From Pseudomonadota bacterium (GTDB lineage: Bacteria; Pseudomonadota; Gammaproteobacteria; Steroidobacterales; GCA-2729495), in the NCBI GenBank assembly GCA_963205295.1, contig CAUJIY010000165.1:1-64000 (forward strand): a DNA stretch of 64,000 nt, in the 5' to 3' direction. Below the pieces are notes generated by a model, which ran no database searches, had not been told where the DNA came from, and saw only the letters and a list, made by a program, of their open reading frames with translations. Of this stretch, positions 14,525 through 24,438 are shown piece by piece; within the stretch, counting starts at the first letter, position 1, and each line of letters starts with the position of its first letter. The translations under genes were made by a program, and so were the position numbers.

Positions 14525-15532
14525 TCAGAGTCCGGCGAGACGCCGGTGCAGGTCGAGCGCCTCCGTGTTCGGTCGCTGCTCCTGGTCACCCGGAAAACGC
14601 AGGGGTCGGCCGGCGAGAATGCGGTAGCTGCTCTCCGTGATGTCGTCGGCAAGAACGACCGTCATCGTGCGGGTATCGATGGCGAGCTTGCCGAGGTCGA
14701 ACAGCGTGTGCAGGTCGGCGCGCAGCAGCAGCCCGTTGGACGGGTGGTGCGTCGCCTTGCCGCGGTACGGGACGATGTAAGCGGCTTCCAGGGCATCGAT
14801 GGCATTGCAGCCGGTGATGGCGCAGCGATATTCGTACGCGGCCAGCAGCTGCTGGCGGAATGCCGGCTGTCCACGTCGGCGGATGATGCCCTCGATGACC
14901 TGGTTGCGCCCGGACTTGCCATCGTCCGGGTCGAAGGCCCGCAGGCGCGCGAGTTCGCGCTCGGAGATCTGGATGAGTCCGCTCATGTCGAGCATCGGCC
15001 CACCCGCAGAACTGGTCAGCAGGCGCCGGCGCACGAAGCGCTCGATGGAGCCGAATTCGTTCTCGATGCGCCGGACGGTATCGTCCGGCATGCGTTCGAA
15101 CTCGGCGAATTGCTCCGGCAGGAAATCGGCCAGCGCGGAGTAGGGCTGCCCGAGGGCGATGGGCTCGCTCAGAAAGAACAGGTACTGGCGCAGCTCCTGT
15201 TCGTCGACGTCGTTGCCCCAGATGGCGCGCGCCGCACGTTCGTTCTGATAGCGACCGAGCACGCGCGCGTAATAGCGATAGGCTCCCTTGTAGCCGAGCA
15301 GGACGAAGTCGCCCTTGCCCATCAGAAACCAGTTTTCGACGTGACTGTCGCGCGGCGGCAGGCCCCAGGCAAAGAAACCGTGGCCGTAGCGCTCGATCTC
15401 GATCAGTTCCGGGTAGGTCGAATCGCTGAAACTGCGGATGACGAGCTGCCGGTCCACCGGGTGGGCGAGCGACCTGTCCGCATCGGTGCGATCGCGGGCC
15501 TGCTCGGCCCCGGCAACGAATATCCTGGCCAT
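14525..15532 (-). CDS. putative EVE/PUA-like plus HNH endonuclease (modification-dependent restriction candidate)
   Basis: 335 residues from MARIFVAG; the ORF is open upstream but that part overlaps thrA. Residues about 60-140 (NWFLMGKGDFVLLGYKGAYR, RAIWG, QYLFFLSEPIAL) look like an EVE/PUA-type module, a fold that can read modified bases. Residues 233-290 are an HNH_2 type nuclease: YRCAITGC, EAAYIVPYRG, PSNGLLLRADLHTLFD. The order EVE then HNH is that of known type IV EVE-HNH restriction enzymes. The usual first His of the motif (AHIxP) is Tyr 252 here, while N266 and H275 are kept, so activity is uncertain. It is divergent from thrA with 169 bases between; no methylase or partner gene adjoins it. 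Confidence 0.6.
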   Translation of the reverse strand: MARIFVAGAEQARDRTDADRSLAHPVDRQLVIRSFSDSTYPELIEIERYGHGFFAWGLPPRDSHVENWFLMGKGDFVLLGYKGAYRYYARVLGRYQNERAARAIWGNDVDEQELRQYLFFLSEPIALGQPYSALADFLPEQFAEFERMPDDTVRRIENEFGSIERFVRRRLLTSSAGGPMLDMSGLIQISERELARLRAFDPDDGKSGRNQVIEGIIRRRGQPAFRQQLLAAYEYRCAITGCNAIDALEAAYIVPYRGKATHHPSNGLLLRADLHTLFDLGKLAIDTRTMTVVLADDITESSYRILAGRPLRFPGDQEQRPNTEALDLHRRLAGL

Positions 15533-15628
15533 GGGTTCGCTCGTCCGCACCGGATCCGGCGCATAGTCTGGCAGGAAATCGATGTCGTGTAACGTCCGGC
15601 AGGCTGCGCCTGGCAGGGTGAAGCGGGT

Positions 15629-15634
15629 ATTATT
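15629..15634 (+). promoter_or_regulatory. -10-like element upstream of thrA
   Basis: TATTAT (with flanking GGGTATTATTAG), 67 bases before the thrA ATG. No good -35 was found. No leader peptide with Thr/Ile codon runs was seen, so E. coli-like thr attenuation is not apparent. Confidence 0.3.
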
Positions 15635-15701
15635 AGCCGCTTTGCGCGCTGGCGGGACGCCGACTTCTGCGCCGCGCCGAGCTGCAGGCAGGAAATCGAG
15701 C

Positions 15702-18194
15702 ATGGCAAACGAAAACTGGCTGGTCCACAAGTTCGGCGGCACGAGCGTGGCCGACGCTGACTGCTTCCGTCGCGTCGCCGACATCCTGCTCGCGGAAAAA
15801 GCCGCCCGACAGGCTGTCGTCGTCTCGGCCATGTCGAAGATGACCGACGCACTGCTCTCGCTCGTGGCCGGTGCCGAGAAGTCATCGGCCAGCATCGGCC
15901 CGGCGCTGGAAACCCTCGCCACCCGCTACCGGAGCACGGCGGCGACGCTGCTGTCACCGACCGCTGCTGCGGGCGTGCTGAGCGCATTCGACACGGATCT
16001 CGGCGATGCCCGCGACGTGCTGCATGCGATTTCGCTGGTGCGCTCGGCGGCCGACCGCAGCCGTGACCTGATCGCGGGCTACGGCGAGTTGTGGTCGTCG
16101 CGACTGCTGGCGGCGTACCTCGGCGAGCGCTGCCGGCAGGCCGGGGTCGACCGCCCGGTGCGCTGGGTCGATGCCAGGCAGATCATCGTCATCGAGCACG
16201 GTGAACTCGGACCTGCCGTGCAGTGGACCGAATCGCGCGAGCGCGCCAGCCGCATCCTCGGCGACATGACGTGCGGCATAGCCGTCATCACCGGCTTCAT
16301 CGCCTCGGAGCGCAATGGCCTGTACACCACGCTCGGGCGTAACGGCAGCGATTTCTCCGCATCCATCTTCGGTGCGTTGCTCGACGCCGGTGAGATCATC
16401 ATCTGGACCGACGTCGATGGTGTGCTGAGCGCCGATCCGAACCGGGTTCCTGAAGCGGCGATCATCCGCGAGCTGTCCTACAACGAGGCGATGGAACTCG
16501 CCTATTTCGGTGCCAAGGTGATCCATCCGCAGACGATGGCGCCGGCTGTCATGCGTTCGATCCCGATCTTCATCAAGAACACCTTCAATCCGACCGCGCC
16601 GGGTTCACGCGTCGGACCAGGCGGTGGCGCGAGCGTCGACCAGATCAAGGGCGTGACCTCGGTCGACAATGTGGCGCTCGTCAACCTGGAAGGCACCGGC
16701 ATGATCGGCGTGCCAGGCACCGCCGACCGGCTGTTTGGCGCATTGCGCAGCGCCGGAATCTCCGTGATCCTGATTTCGCAGGCGAGCTCCGAGCACTCGA
16801 TCTGCTTCGCGGTGCCAGCGCGCCATGCCGCGCAGGTCGAGCAGGTCGTGCGCCAGGCCTTCGTGCTCGAGTTGCAGCAGGGACAGATCCAGAGTGTCGA
16901 TGTGCAGGACGACTGCAGCATCATTGCGGTGGTCGGCGACGGCATGGCCGGCCTGCCGGGCGTAGCGGCCAAGTTCTTCGGCACCCTCGGCAACGCCGGC
17001 ATCAACGTGCGCGCCATTGCGCAGGGCTCCTCGGAGCGCAACATCTCGGCAGTCATCGACAAGCGTGACGCCACGCGGGCACTGCGCGCGACCCACTCCG
17101 GGTTCTACCTCTCGGCCAAGACCATCTCGATCGGCCTGGTCGGTCCCGGCAACGTCGGCGCGAATCTGCTCGACCAGATCGGGGCCGAGGCCGACCGGCT
17201 GCGCCGCGAGTTCGGCGTCGACCTGCGGGTGCGCGCCATCGTCACCTCCCGCGAGATGCATCTGGCCGAGCGCGCCATCGACCTCGCGGACTGGCGCAAG
17301 CTGCTCGGCGAGCGCATGCAGCCACTCGACTGGGCGGCGTTCGCCCGCCATGTCAAAGCCGATCACCTGCCACACGCCTGCGTCGTCGACTGCTCGGCGA
17401 GCCAGGACGTCGCCAACCGATATCTCGGCTGGCTCAGCGCCGGCATCCACGTCGTTACGCCGAACAAGAAGGCGCACAGCGGTCCTCTGGCTGCCTATGA
17501 CCAGCTGCAGGCCGCGTGCCGCCACCACCACACCTGCTTCCTCTACGAAACCACGGTCGGTGCCGCGCTGCCGGTGATCGGCACCCTGCGTGACCTGACC
17601 CAGACCGGCGACGAGATCGTCAGCATCGAGGGAATCCTTTCGGGCACGCTGGCCTATCTCTTCAACGTCTTCGATGGCGAGCGGCCGTTTTCGACGATCG
17701 TGCGGGAGGCCCGCGAGAAGGGTTATACCGAACCCGATCCCCGCGATGACCTGTCCGGGCTCGACTTTGCCCGCAAGCTGATCATCCTCGGGCGCGAGAT
17801 GGGCATGCGCCTGGAACTGGGCGACGTGCGGGTGGAGAGCCTCGTCCCCGCCGGTCTCGAGGAACTGCCGGTCGACCGGTTTCTCGAGCGCCTGTCCGGA
17901 TTCGATGCAGCCATGCTCGAACGCTGGCGGGCGGCGCACGATGCCGGCAAGGTGCTGCGCTACGTCGGCCGGCTGAACCGGCACGACGGTGCCACCGTGC
18001 GGCTCGAGGCGCTCGGGCGCGACCATCCTTTCGCACACATGAACCTGACCGACAACATCGTGCGCTACGAGTCGGCCCGCTATAGCGCCAATCCGCTCGT
18101 GATCCAGGGTCCGGGCGCCGGCCCGGCCGTGACGGCCGCCGGCGTATTCGCCGACCTGTTGCGGCTCGCCTCGTATCTGGGACCATCGCGCTAG
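15702..18194 (+). CDS. thrA: bifunctional aspartate kinase / homoserine dehydrogenase
   Basis: 830 residues (E. coli ThrA is 820). Catalyses the first and third steps from aspartate to threonine/methionine. The N-terminal kinase has HKFGGTSVADAD and GFIASERNGLYTTLGRNGSD; a regulatory middle has two ACT-like segments (NLEGTGMIGVPG, IIAVVGDGMAGLPGVAAKFF); the C-terminal dehydrogenase has the NAD(P) loop IGLVGPGNVGANLLDQI and the TPNKKAHSG and GILSGTLAYLFNVFD motifs. ATG at 15702 has AGGAAA upstream. thrC follows after 10 bases, but homoserine kinase (thrB) is missing between them. Feedback by threonine is expected for this architecture. Confidence 0.96.
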   Translation: MANENWLVHKFGGTSVADADCFRRVADILLAEKAARQAVVVSAMSKMTDALLSLVAGAEKSSASIGPALETLATRYRSTAATLLSPTAAAGVLSAFDTDLGDARDVLHAISLVRSAADRSRDLIAGYGELWSSRLLAAYLGERCRQAGVDRPVRWVDARQIIVIEHGELGPAVQWTESRERASRILGDMTCGIAVITGFIASERNGLYTTLGRNGSDFSASIFGALLDAGEIIIWTDVDGVLSADPNRVPEAAIIRELSYNEAMELAYFGAKVIHPQTMAPAVMRSIPIFIKNTFNPTAPGSRVGPGGGASVDQIKGVTSVDNVALVNLEGTGMIGVPGTADRLFGALRSAGISVILISQASSEHSICFAVPARHAAQVEQVVRQAFVLELQQGQIQSVDVQDDCSIIAVVGDGMAGLPGVAAKFFGTLGNAGINVRAIAQGSSERNISAVIDKRDATRALRATHSGFYLSAKTISIGLVGPGNVGANLLDQIGAEADRLRREFGVDLRVRAIVTSREMHLAERAIDLADWRKLLGERMQPLDWAAFARHVKADHLPHACVVDCSASQDVANRYLGWLSAGIHVVTPNKKAHSGPLAAYDQLQAACRHHHTCFLYETTVGAALPVIGTLRDLTQTGDEIVSIEGILSGTLAYLFNVFDGERPFSTIVREAREKGYTEPDPRDDLSGLDFARKLIILGREMGMRLELGDVRVESLVPAGLEELPVDRFLERLSGFDAAMLERWRAAHDAGKVLRYVGRLNRHDGATVRLEALGRDHPFAHMNLTDNIVRYESARYSANPLVIQGPGAGPAVTAAGVFADLLRLASYLGPSR

Positions 18195-18204
18195 CGTGAC
18201 AGCC

Positions 18205-19506
18205 ATGCAATACCGCAGTACGCGCGGCGGACAGCTCGTCGGCCTCGAACAGGCGATCATGAGCGGCACGGCTCCCGATGGCGGCCTGTACGTTCCGGTC
18301 GGACTCCCGCAGCTGTCGTTGGCAGCCTTCGCCGGTGCCACGCAGCTGGCCGAAGTCGCTGCGCGGTTGCTGCAGCCATTCGTGGCTGGTTCGACGCTCG
18401 AGTCCGGGGTGGCGCAGCTGTGCGCCGAGGCCTTCGACTTCCCGGTCCCGGTGCGCCCGCTGGAGGAGGGACTCTCCGTCCTCGAACTGTTCCACGGCCC
18501 GACGGCAGCCTTCAAGGACGTCGGTGCGCGCTTCCTCGCCGCGGCAATGGCACGCATCGCGGGCGCCGATACCGCGCGGCACGAGCCGGTGACGATCCTC
18601 GTGGCCACCTCCGGGGATACCGGCGGTGCCGTGGCAGCGGCCTTTCATCGCCGCCCCGGCTTCCGCGTCGTCGTGCTCTTCCCCGAAGGCCGGGTCTCGC
18701 CACGCCAGCAGCACCAGCTCACCTGCTGGGGCGATAACGTGCTGTCGCTGGCGGTGCGGGGTGAATTCGACGATTGCCAGCGGCTCGTCAAGCAGGCTTT
18801 TGCCGATGCGGACCTGCGCACCAGGCACCACCTGTGCTCGGCCAACAGCATCAATGTCGGCCGGCTGCTGCCGCAGGCGGCCTATTACGCCCAGGCCAGC
18901 CTCGCGTATTTCAGGCAGCATGGCCGGCCGGCGAGCTTCATCGTGCCGACGGGAAATCTCGGCAATGCCTTCGCCTGCGTGTGGGCCCGCCGCATCGGTC
19001 TGCCGATCGAGCGCATCCTGCTCGCAACCAACGCCAATACCACCGTCACTGACTTCCTCGCCACGGGCCAGTGGCTGCCACGGCCGACCGTACCGACCCT
19101 CGCCTCGGCGATGGACGTCGGCAATCCAAGCAACATGGAACGTCTGCGCGACCTGTGCGGCACCGTGGCGGAGCTGCGCGAGGAAGTCGCCGCCGTTTCG
19201 GTGACGGATGCGGAGATCCGCGCCGCCATTCGCGACGAGTTCGCACGTCACGCCATCCCTTGGTGCCCGCACACGGCAACTGCCCTGCACGCGTACCGGC
19301 AGTTGCCCGCCAGCGAGTGCCGTGGCCGCCACTGGATCGCCGTGGCGACCGCGCACCCGGCCAAGTTCGACACCATCGTCGAGCCGCTGCTGGGTCAGTC
19401 GGTGGTGCCGCCGCCGGAACTTGCGCGTCTGCTGAGCCTGCCCGCCAGGTACGAGACGGTCGCCGCCGAGCTTCCCGAGCTCGCCGCGCGGCTCGGCGGG
19501 CGCTGA
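18205..19506 (+). CDS. thrC: threonine synthase
   Basis: 433 residues from ATG 18205 (MQYRSTRGG); a GTG at 18196 would add three residues. Converts O-phosphohomoserine to threonine with PLP. The PLP lysine is in HGPTAAFKDVGARF; SGDTGGAVAAAF and NSINVGRLLPQ are conserved, as is VPTGNLGNAFA. It follows thrA after 10 bases and precedes the NERD gene by 7 bases, so the three are likely one transcript. Its substrate requires homoserine kinase, not encoded in this window. Confidence 0.95.
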   Translation: MQYRSTRGGQLVGLEQAIMSGTAPDGGLYVPVGLPQLSLAAFAGATQLAEVAARLLQPFVAGSTLESGVAQLCAEAFDFPVPVRPLEEGLSVLELFHGPTAAFKDVGARFLAAAMARIAGADTARHEPVTILVATSGDTGGAVAAAFHRRPGFRVVVLFPEGRVSPRQQHQLTCWGDNVLSLAVRGEFDDCQRLVKQAFADADLRTRHHLCSANSINVGRLLPQAAYYAQASLAYFRQHGRPASFIVPTGNLGNAFACVWARRIGLPIERILLATNANTTVTDFLATGQWLPRPTVPTLASAMDVGNPSNMERLRDLCGTVAELREEVAAVSVTDAEIRAAIRDEFARHAIPWCPHTATALHAYRQLPASECRGRHWIAVATAHPAKFDTIVEPLLGQSVVPPPELARLLSLPARYETVAAELPELAARLGGR

Positions 19507-19513
19507 AGCGCAC

Positions 19514-20110
19514 ATGGCGCCCGGCGCCAGCAGCTGGCCCGGTCCGGCCGCATCGGCTGCGGGCATCGCCGTCGCGGTGCTGGTGCTTGGTGGCGCCGTC
19601 TGGTGGCTACGGCGCCGACGGGCGGCGCGCAGCATCGGCGCGCGCTTCGCGCGCGCCTGCGACGGCGTCCTCGCCGACAGGCTGGTGCCGGATGCCGACG
19701 GTGGCGAGCTGCACGTGGAGTATCTGCTGCTGACCGGGCCGGCCATCCTGGTCGTAGCCGTGCGCGATGTCGCCGGTCATGTCTTCGGCAGCGAAGCGAT
19801 GCAGGAGTGGACGGTGCTCGGTCCGCGACACCGCTTCACCTTCGCCAATCCATTGCCTGCGCTCTACGACCGCATTGCCGCCGTGAAGCGCCTGCTGCCG
19901 GACGTACCGGTCCGTGGCGTGGTGGCATTCACGGCGCGGGCACAGTTCACCAAAGGTGTGCCGCCCAACGTGGTCACGCTGGAGGCGTTCCTCGCCGGAC
20001 TGCCTGCCGAGCGGGCGGGCGCCGAGCCAACAGCGCTGGCGGCGCTGCGCGCGGCGTGGACCGAACTGGGCGCAGCGACGAAACCACGCCCCAGCGGCGA
20101 TCCACGCTAG
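19514..20110 (+). CDS. NERD-domain membrane protein
   Basis: 198 residues. Residues about 14-32 form an N-terminal membrane helix (AAGIAVAVLVLGGAVWWLRR). The remainder fits the nuclease-related domain (NERD): a variable N-terminus with LHVEYLLLTGPAILVVAV, GHVFGSEAMQEWTVL, FANPLPALYDRIAAVKRLL and RGVVAFTARAQFT. NERD is a restriction-endonuclease-like fold; this copy shows only part of the usual acidic/QxK pattern, so nuclease activity is unproven. It is the third gene after thrA-thrC and ends overlapping the convergent tatD stop by 4 bases. Confidence 0.75.
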   Translation: MAPGASSWPGPAASAAGIAVAVLVLGGAVWWLRRRRAARSIGARFARACDGVLADRLVPDADGGELHVEYLLLTGPAILVVAVRDVAGHVFGSEAMQEWTVLGPRHRFTFANPLPALYDRIAAVKRLLPDVPVRGVVAFTARAQFTKGVPPNVVTLEAFLAGLPAERAGAEPTALAALRAAWTELGAATKPRPSGDPR

Positions 20111-20904
20111 GCCGGGGGAAGGCCGAAGAGACGCTCGGCATTGGCCGTGGAGGCGGCCGCCAGCGTCGCGGCGGCAACGTTCATGCAACGCGCCGTCATG
20201 TCGAGAACGGCCGGCAGGAATGCCGGCTCGTTACGCCTGCTCACGACGCTGGCATTCAGGGTGCGCGGCAACAGGTAAGGGGCATCGGTTTCGAGCAGCA
20301 CCCGATCGAGCGGGAGCGACGCCGCTGCAGCCCGCAGGTCACCACCCCGCCGTTCGTCGCAGATCCAGCCGGTGACGCCGATGTAGAGGCCGAGGGCGAG
20401 GTAGTCCTCCATCTGGGCGGGCGTGCCGGTGAAACAGTGGGCCACCCCACCGGCGAGATCGCCGATCTGCTCGCGCAGCATCGCCAGGAAATCGTCGTGG
20501 GCGTCGCGTTGGTGGAGAAACACGGGCTTGCCGACGACCGTGGCCAGGCCGAGCTGGCGTTCGAAGGCGAACCGCTGGTCGGGCCGTGGCGACAGGTCGC
20601 GGAAGTAGTCGAGCCCGCACTCACCGACGGCGACCACTTCGGGGTGCGCGGCCAGCACCACCAGTTCCTGTGCTGTATCAGGGCCAAACTCCAGCGCGTG
20701 GTGCGGATGGATGCCCGCGGTGGCGAACAGCCGCGAGGGGAAGCGACGTGCCAGGCCGAGCGCTGCGTGACTCGACGCCGCCGTGCTGCCCGTGACGATC
20801 AGGCGGGAAACACCCGCGGCAGCGGCCCGCGCGATGACTTCCTCGCGATCGTGATCGAAGCTGTCGTGGGCGAGGTTGGCGCCAATGTCGATCAGGTCTG
20901 GCAC
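20107..20904 (-). CDS. tatD: TatD-family 3'-5' DNA exonuclease / metal hydrolase
   Basis: 265 residues. TatD is a TIM-barrel metallo-hydrolase with 3'-5' exonuclease activity and a role in DNA repair/H2O2 resistance. Metal and signature residues are seen in order: DIGANLAHDSF, TAGIHPHH, VAVGECGLDYFRD, PVFLHQRDAH, AHCFTGTPAQM, GVTGWICDERRG, LLETDAPYLLPR and SRRNEPAFLP. The GWxCDERRG and SRRNEP words are those of TatD proper rather than YcfH/YjjV. It is the last gene of acnA-cobB-tatD, 15 bases after cobB. In many relatives the YcfH paralogue follows pilZ; here none does. Confidence 0.93.
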   Translation of the reverse strand: MPDLIDIGANLAHDSFDHDREEVIARAAAAGVSRLIVTGSTAASSHAALGLARRFPSRLFATAGIHPHHALEFGPDTAQELVVLAAHPEVVAVGECGLDYFRDLSPRPDQRFAFERQLGLATVVGKPVFLHQRDAHDDFLAMLREQIGDLAGGVAHCFTGTPAQMEDYLALGLYIGVTGWICDERRGGDLRAAAASLPLDRVLLETDAPYLLPRTLNASVVSRRNEPAFLPAVLDMTARCMNVAAATLAAASTANAERLFGLPPA

Positions 20905-20919
20905 GAGCCGGCGGGCCGG

Positions 20920-21678
20920 TCAGCAGAGGGCCGATGCCAGCGCCGGCAGGACCAGGCCGGCCGACCCCTGCAGGCGGAAGTCGGCACGCACCGTCAGCGG
21001 CGTCTCGGCCGGATTGATTTCCACGAGCATCGCGCCCGCCTCCTGGGCCAGCATGGCGAGGCTCGCCGCCGGCTCGACCAGCGCAGATGTGCCCGCCGAG
21101 ACGAACAAATCGCAATCGGACGCCGCGGTGCGGGCGAGGGCCAGTGCGGTCACGGGTATCGGCTCGCCGAACCAGACCACGTCCGGGCGCAGGAGTCCGC
21201 CGCAGCGCGGGCAGCGGGGCGGGCGGCGCGAACCGCTCACATCCATCTCCACCAGTTCGCGGTCCACGGCACAGCGATTGCGGTGCAGGTTGCCGTGGAA
21301 CTCGATCACCTGCCGGCTGCCGGCCTGCTGGTGCAGGCCATCCACGTTCTGGGTGATCAGCGTGAGCCGGGGCACCAGCCGTTCCATGGCGGCGAGCGCG
21401 ACGTGCGCGGGATTGGGCCGGGCCGCCGCGACGAGATCGCGCCGCCACTGGTACCACTGCCACACGAGGTCCGGATCCCGGGCGAACGCTTCGGCGGTGG
21501 CAAGATCCTCGGGGTTGAAACGCGCCCACATCCCTGTCAGCGCTTCGCGGAACGTGGGCACGCCGCTCTCGGCCGACACGCCAGCCCCCGTGAGAACGGT
21601 GACGTGCCGTGCCCGGCGCAATGCTGCCAGGAGCGCTGCCGGCAGCGGTTGTCCGGCGTCAGCTGGCGGGCCTGGCAT
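20920..21678 (-). CDS. cobB: SIR2-family NAD-dependent protein deacylase
   Basis: 252 residues. Removes acyl groups from lysines using NAD. Motifs: [27 protein letters not shown], catalytic His 128 in EFHGN, and VVWFGEPIP. Tyr 76 and Arg 79 (WYQWRR) form the class III Y-x-x-R pair that accepts succinyl/malonyl lysine. The zinc site has RCAVD and RCPRCGG; the second Cys of the first pair is lacking, as in E. coli CobB. Its start overlaps the acnA stop by 20 bases, so it is translationally coupled to aconitase. Confidence 0.93.
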   Translation of the reverse strand: MPGPPADAGQPLPAALLAALRRARHVTVLTGAGVSAESGVPTFREALTGMWARFNPEDLATAEAFARDPDLVWQWYQWRRDLVAAARPNPAHVALAAMERLVPRLTLITQNVDGLHQQAGSRQVIEFHGNLHRNRCAVDRELVEMDVSGSRRPPRCPRCGGLLRPDVVWFGEPIPVTALALARTAASDCDLFVSAGTSALVEPAASLAMLAQEAGAMLVEINPAETPLTVRADFRLQGSAGLVLPALASALC

Positions 21679-24337
21679 CGACCAGCTGGCGCAGGACGTA
21701 GTGCAGGATGCCGCCGTGTGCGTAGTAGTCGCGTTCCTTCGGGGTGTCTATGCGGACGCGCGCCTGGAACTTCACGCTGCTGCCATCGTCGCGCCGTGCC
21801 GTGACCGTGACGTGGTGGGCGGCAGCGCCTTCGAGTCCGGCGATGTCGAATACCTCGCGTCCACTGAGGCCCAGGCTCTGCGCATTCTGGCCCGCCTCGA
21901 ACTGCAGCGGCAGGATACCCATGCCGATCAGGTTCGAGCGGTGGATGCGCTCGTAGCTCTCGGCGATCACCGCCCTGACCCCGAGCAGCATCGTGCCCTT
22001 GGCTGCCCAGTCACGCGACGAACCGCTGCCATATTCCTTGCCGGCCAGGATGACCAGCGGGATGCCATCGCGCTGGTAGCGCATGGCGGCGTCGTAGATG
22101 CTCATCTGCTCGTTGCCGGGCAGGTGCATGGTGACTCCACCTTCGACCCCGGGCACGAGCTGGTTGCGCAGGCGGATGTTGGCGAAGGTACCGCGCATCA
22201 TCACCTCGTGGTTGCCGCGGCGGGCGCCGTAGGAATTGAAATCGCGCGGTTTGACGCCGTGCTCGACCAGGTAGCGCCCTGCCGGGCTGTCCTGCGCGAT
22301 CGAGCCCGCCGGGGAGATGTGGTCGGTTGTCACGGAGTCGCCGAGCACCGCCAGAACGCGCGCACCGGCGATGTCGCGTACCGGCGCCGGTTTGCGGGTC
22401 ATGCCGGTGAAGTATGGGGGATTGCGGACGTAGGTCGAATCAGCGTCCCAGGCGTAGACCTGCCCGGTCGGCGTCGGCACCTTCTGCCAGTTGCTGTCGC
22501 CGGCAAAGACACCGGCGTAGCTTTCCCTGAACATGTGTGAGTCGACGTTGCCGGCCACCAGCCCCTGGATCTCGTCGTGGCCGGGCCAGACGTCCTTCAG
22601 GAACACCGGACGCCCGTCGCTACCGGTACCGAGCGGTTCGGTTGCGAGATCGACATTCATCGAGCCAGCCAGTGCGTAGGCAACCACCAGCGGTGGCGAA
22701 GCGAGGTAGTTCATGCGCGCGAGCGGATGGATGCGGCCCTCGAAGTTGCGGTTTCCGGACAGGACCGCGCAGGCGACGAGCTTGTTTTCCCTGATCGCTG
22801 CACCGATCGCCTCATCGACCGGGCCGGAGTTGCCGATGCAGGTCGTACAGCCATAGCCGACCACGTTGAAGCCGAGCGCCTCGAGATCGGGCAGCAGGCC
22901 GGACTTCTGCAGGTAGTTCGTCACCACGCGCGAGCCGGGAGCGAGGCTGGTCTTGACCCATGGCTTGACCTTCAGGCCACGGCGGTGCGCATTGCGCGCC
23001 AGCAGGGCGGCACCGATCATCACGCTGGGGTTGGACGTGTTGGTGCAACTGGTGATGGCGGCGATGATCACGGCGCCGTCGGCGATCTCGAACCGGTCGC
23101 TGCCTCGCGTTACCGTGGCGCGTCCGCTGCCGCTGCGCCCGGTGGTCGCTTCCGCCACCAGCTTGCGATAGCCCGACGTGACTGCCCGCAGCGGAACGCG
23201 ATCGTGCGGCCGGCGCGGCCCGGCCAGTGTCGGCTCGATGCGGCCGAGGTCGAGTTCGACCACGTCGCTGTACAGCGGTTGCGCCTGGCCGTCTTCGCGC
23301 CACAGCCCCTGGGCACGGGCGTAGGACTCCACCAGCGCCACCTGGTCGGCGTCGCGGCCGGTGAGTTGCAGGTAGCGGATGGTTTCGCGGTCCACCGGGA
23401 AGATGGCGCAGGTGCTGCCGAACTCCGGGGCCATGTTGGCGAGCGTCGCACGATCCGACAGCGGCAGGTTCGACAGGCCGTCGCCGAAGAACTCCACGAA
23501 CTTGTTGACGACACCCTTCTTGCGCAACAGTTCGGTGAGGGTCAGGACGAGGTCGGTCGCCGTGGCTCCGGCTGGCAGGCTGCCGGTCAGGCGCACGCCG
23601 AGCACCTGCGGTATCAACATGGTCACGGGCTGGCCAAGCATCGCAGCTTCCGCTTCGATGCCGCCGACGCCCCAGCCGAGAACGCCGAGGCCATTGACCA
23701 TGGTGGTGTGCGAGTCGGTGCCGACGAGGGTATCCGGATAAGCGACGCGCGCACCGCCGGGCCCTGCCGCGAACACGACGCGGGCCAGGTGCTCGACATT
23801 GACCTGGTGGACGATGCCGGTGTTGGGCGGCACGACCCGGAAATTGCGGAAGGCGTTCTGTCCCCAGCGCAGGAACGAATAGCGCTCCATGTTGCGCTCG
23901 AACTCGATGGCGATGTTCCCGGCGAGCGCATCGGCGGTGCCGTAGCGGTCGACCTGCACGCTGTGGTCGATGACGAGTTCGGCCGGTGACAGCGGATTGA
24001 TGCTTTCGGCCTTGCCGCCAAGGGTCACAACCGCCTCGCGCATCGCCGCCAGATCGACCACCGCCGGCACCCCGGTGAAGTCCTGGAGGATCACGCGTGC
24101 CGGCGTGAAGGCTATTTCGTGGTCCGGTTCGGCCTGCGGGTCCCAGCTGGCAAGGGCACGGATGTCCCCGGGTCGCACGTCACCGCCATCGGCATGGCGC
24201 AGGAGGTTCTCGAGCAGGATCTTCAGCGAGTACGGCAGGCGCGCCACATGTCCATCGGTGACGGCGTCGAGGCGGTAGAACTGGTACGCGTGCTTGCCGA
24301 CGGTCAGGACAGACTTGGCATCGATGGCACCGGCCAT
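21659..24337 (-). CDS. acnA: aconitate hydratase A
   Basis: 892 residues (E. coli AcnA 891). Interconverts citrate and isocitrate in the TCA cycle with a [4Fe-4S] cluster. Cluster Cys are in [15 protein letters not shown] and [15 protein letters not shown]; other signatures are [22 protein letters not shown] and [18 protein letters not shown] 24337 has GGAGAG upstream; the ORF's extra 72 codons are non-conserved. The promoter-like TATAAT at 24462-24467 lies in the end of mnmA and a perfect hairpin/palindrome sits at the predicted transcript start. It overlaps cobB by 20 bases and tatD follows. Confidence 0.97.
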   Translation of the reverse strand: MAGAIDAKSVLTVGKHAYQFYRLDAVTDGHVARLPYSLKILLENLLRHADGGDVRPGDIRALASWDPQAEPDHEIAFTPARVILQDFTGVPAVVDLAAMREAVVTLGGKAESINPLSPAELVIDHSVQVDRYGTADALAGNIAIEFERNMERYSFLRWGQNAFRNFRVVPPNTGIVHQVNVEHLARVVFAAGPGGARVAYPDTLVGTDSHTTMVNGLGVLGWGVGGIEAEAAMLGQPVTMLIPQVLGVRLTGSLPAGATATDLVLTLTELLRKKGVVNKFVEFFGDGLSNLPLSDRATLANMAPEFGSTCAIFPVDRETIRYLQLTGRDADQVALVESYARAQGLWREDGQAQPLYSDVVELDLGRIEPTLAGPRRPHDRVPLRAVTSGYRKLVAEATTGRSGSGRATVTRGSDRFEIADGAVIIAAITSCTNTSNPSVMIGAALLARNAHRRGLKVKPWVKTSLAPGSRVVTNYLQKSGLLPDLEALGFNVVGYGCTTCIGNSGPVDEAIGAAIRENKLVACAVLSGNRNFEGRIHPLARMNYLASPPLVVAYALAGSMNVDLATEPLGTGSDGRPVFLKDVWPGHDEIQGLVAGNVDSHMFRESYAGVFAGDSNWQKVPTPTGQVYAWDADSTYVRNPPYFTGMTRKPAPVRDIAGARVLAVLGDSVTTDHISPAGSIAQDSPAGRYLVEHGVKPRDFNSYGARRGNHEVMMRGTFANIRLRNQLVPGVEGGVTMHLPGNEQMSIYDAAMRYQRDGIPLVILAGKEYGSGSSRDWAAKGTMLLGVRAVIAESYERIHRSNLIGMGILPLQFEAGQNAQSLGLSGREVFDIAGLEGAAAHHVTVTARRDDGSSVKFQARVRIDTPKERDYYAHGGILHYVLRQLVDARPAS

Positions 24338-24438
24338 TGGGAACTCTCCATGCTGCTGTTGGGTGCGCGCCAGCGGCGGCCACCGCCGGTGCGGGCCCGG
24401 GGGATCCGGCAACCCTGCGGGGGAAGGCTCGGGACTGG

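Noticed and set aside
15533-15922. Extended N-terminus of the HNH protein
   Set aside because: These codons lie antisense to the thrA leader and start and show no family pattern; MARIF at 15532 is the sensible start.
16605-18608. Long antisense ORF (667 codons) opposite thrA/thrC
   Set aside because: Composition is that of a GC-rich shadow frame; thrA and thrC on the other strand have full family motifs over the whole stretch.
19603-21804. 733-codon ORF across NERD, tatD and cobB
   Set aside because: Crosses three well-supported genes in other frames and has low-complexity Arg/Gly/Ala composition.
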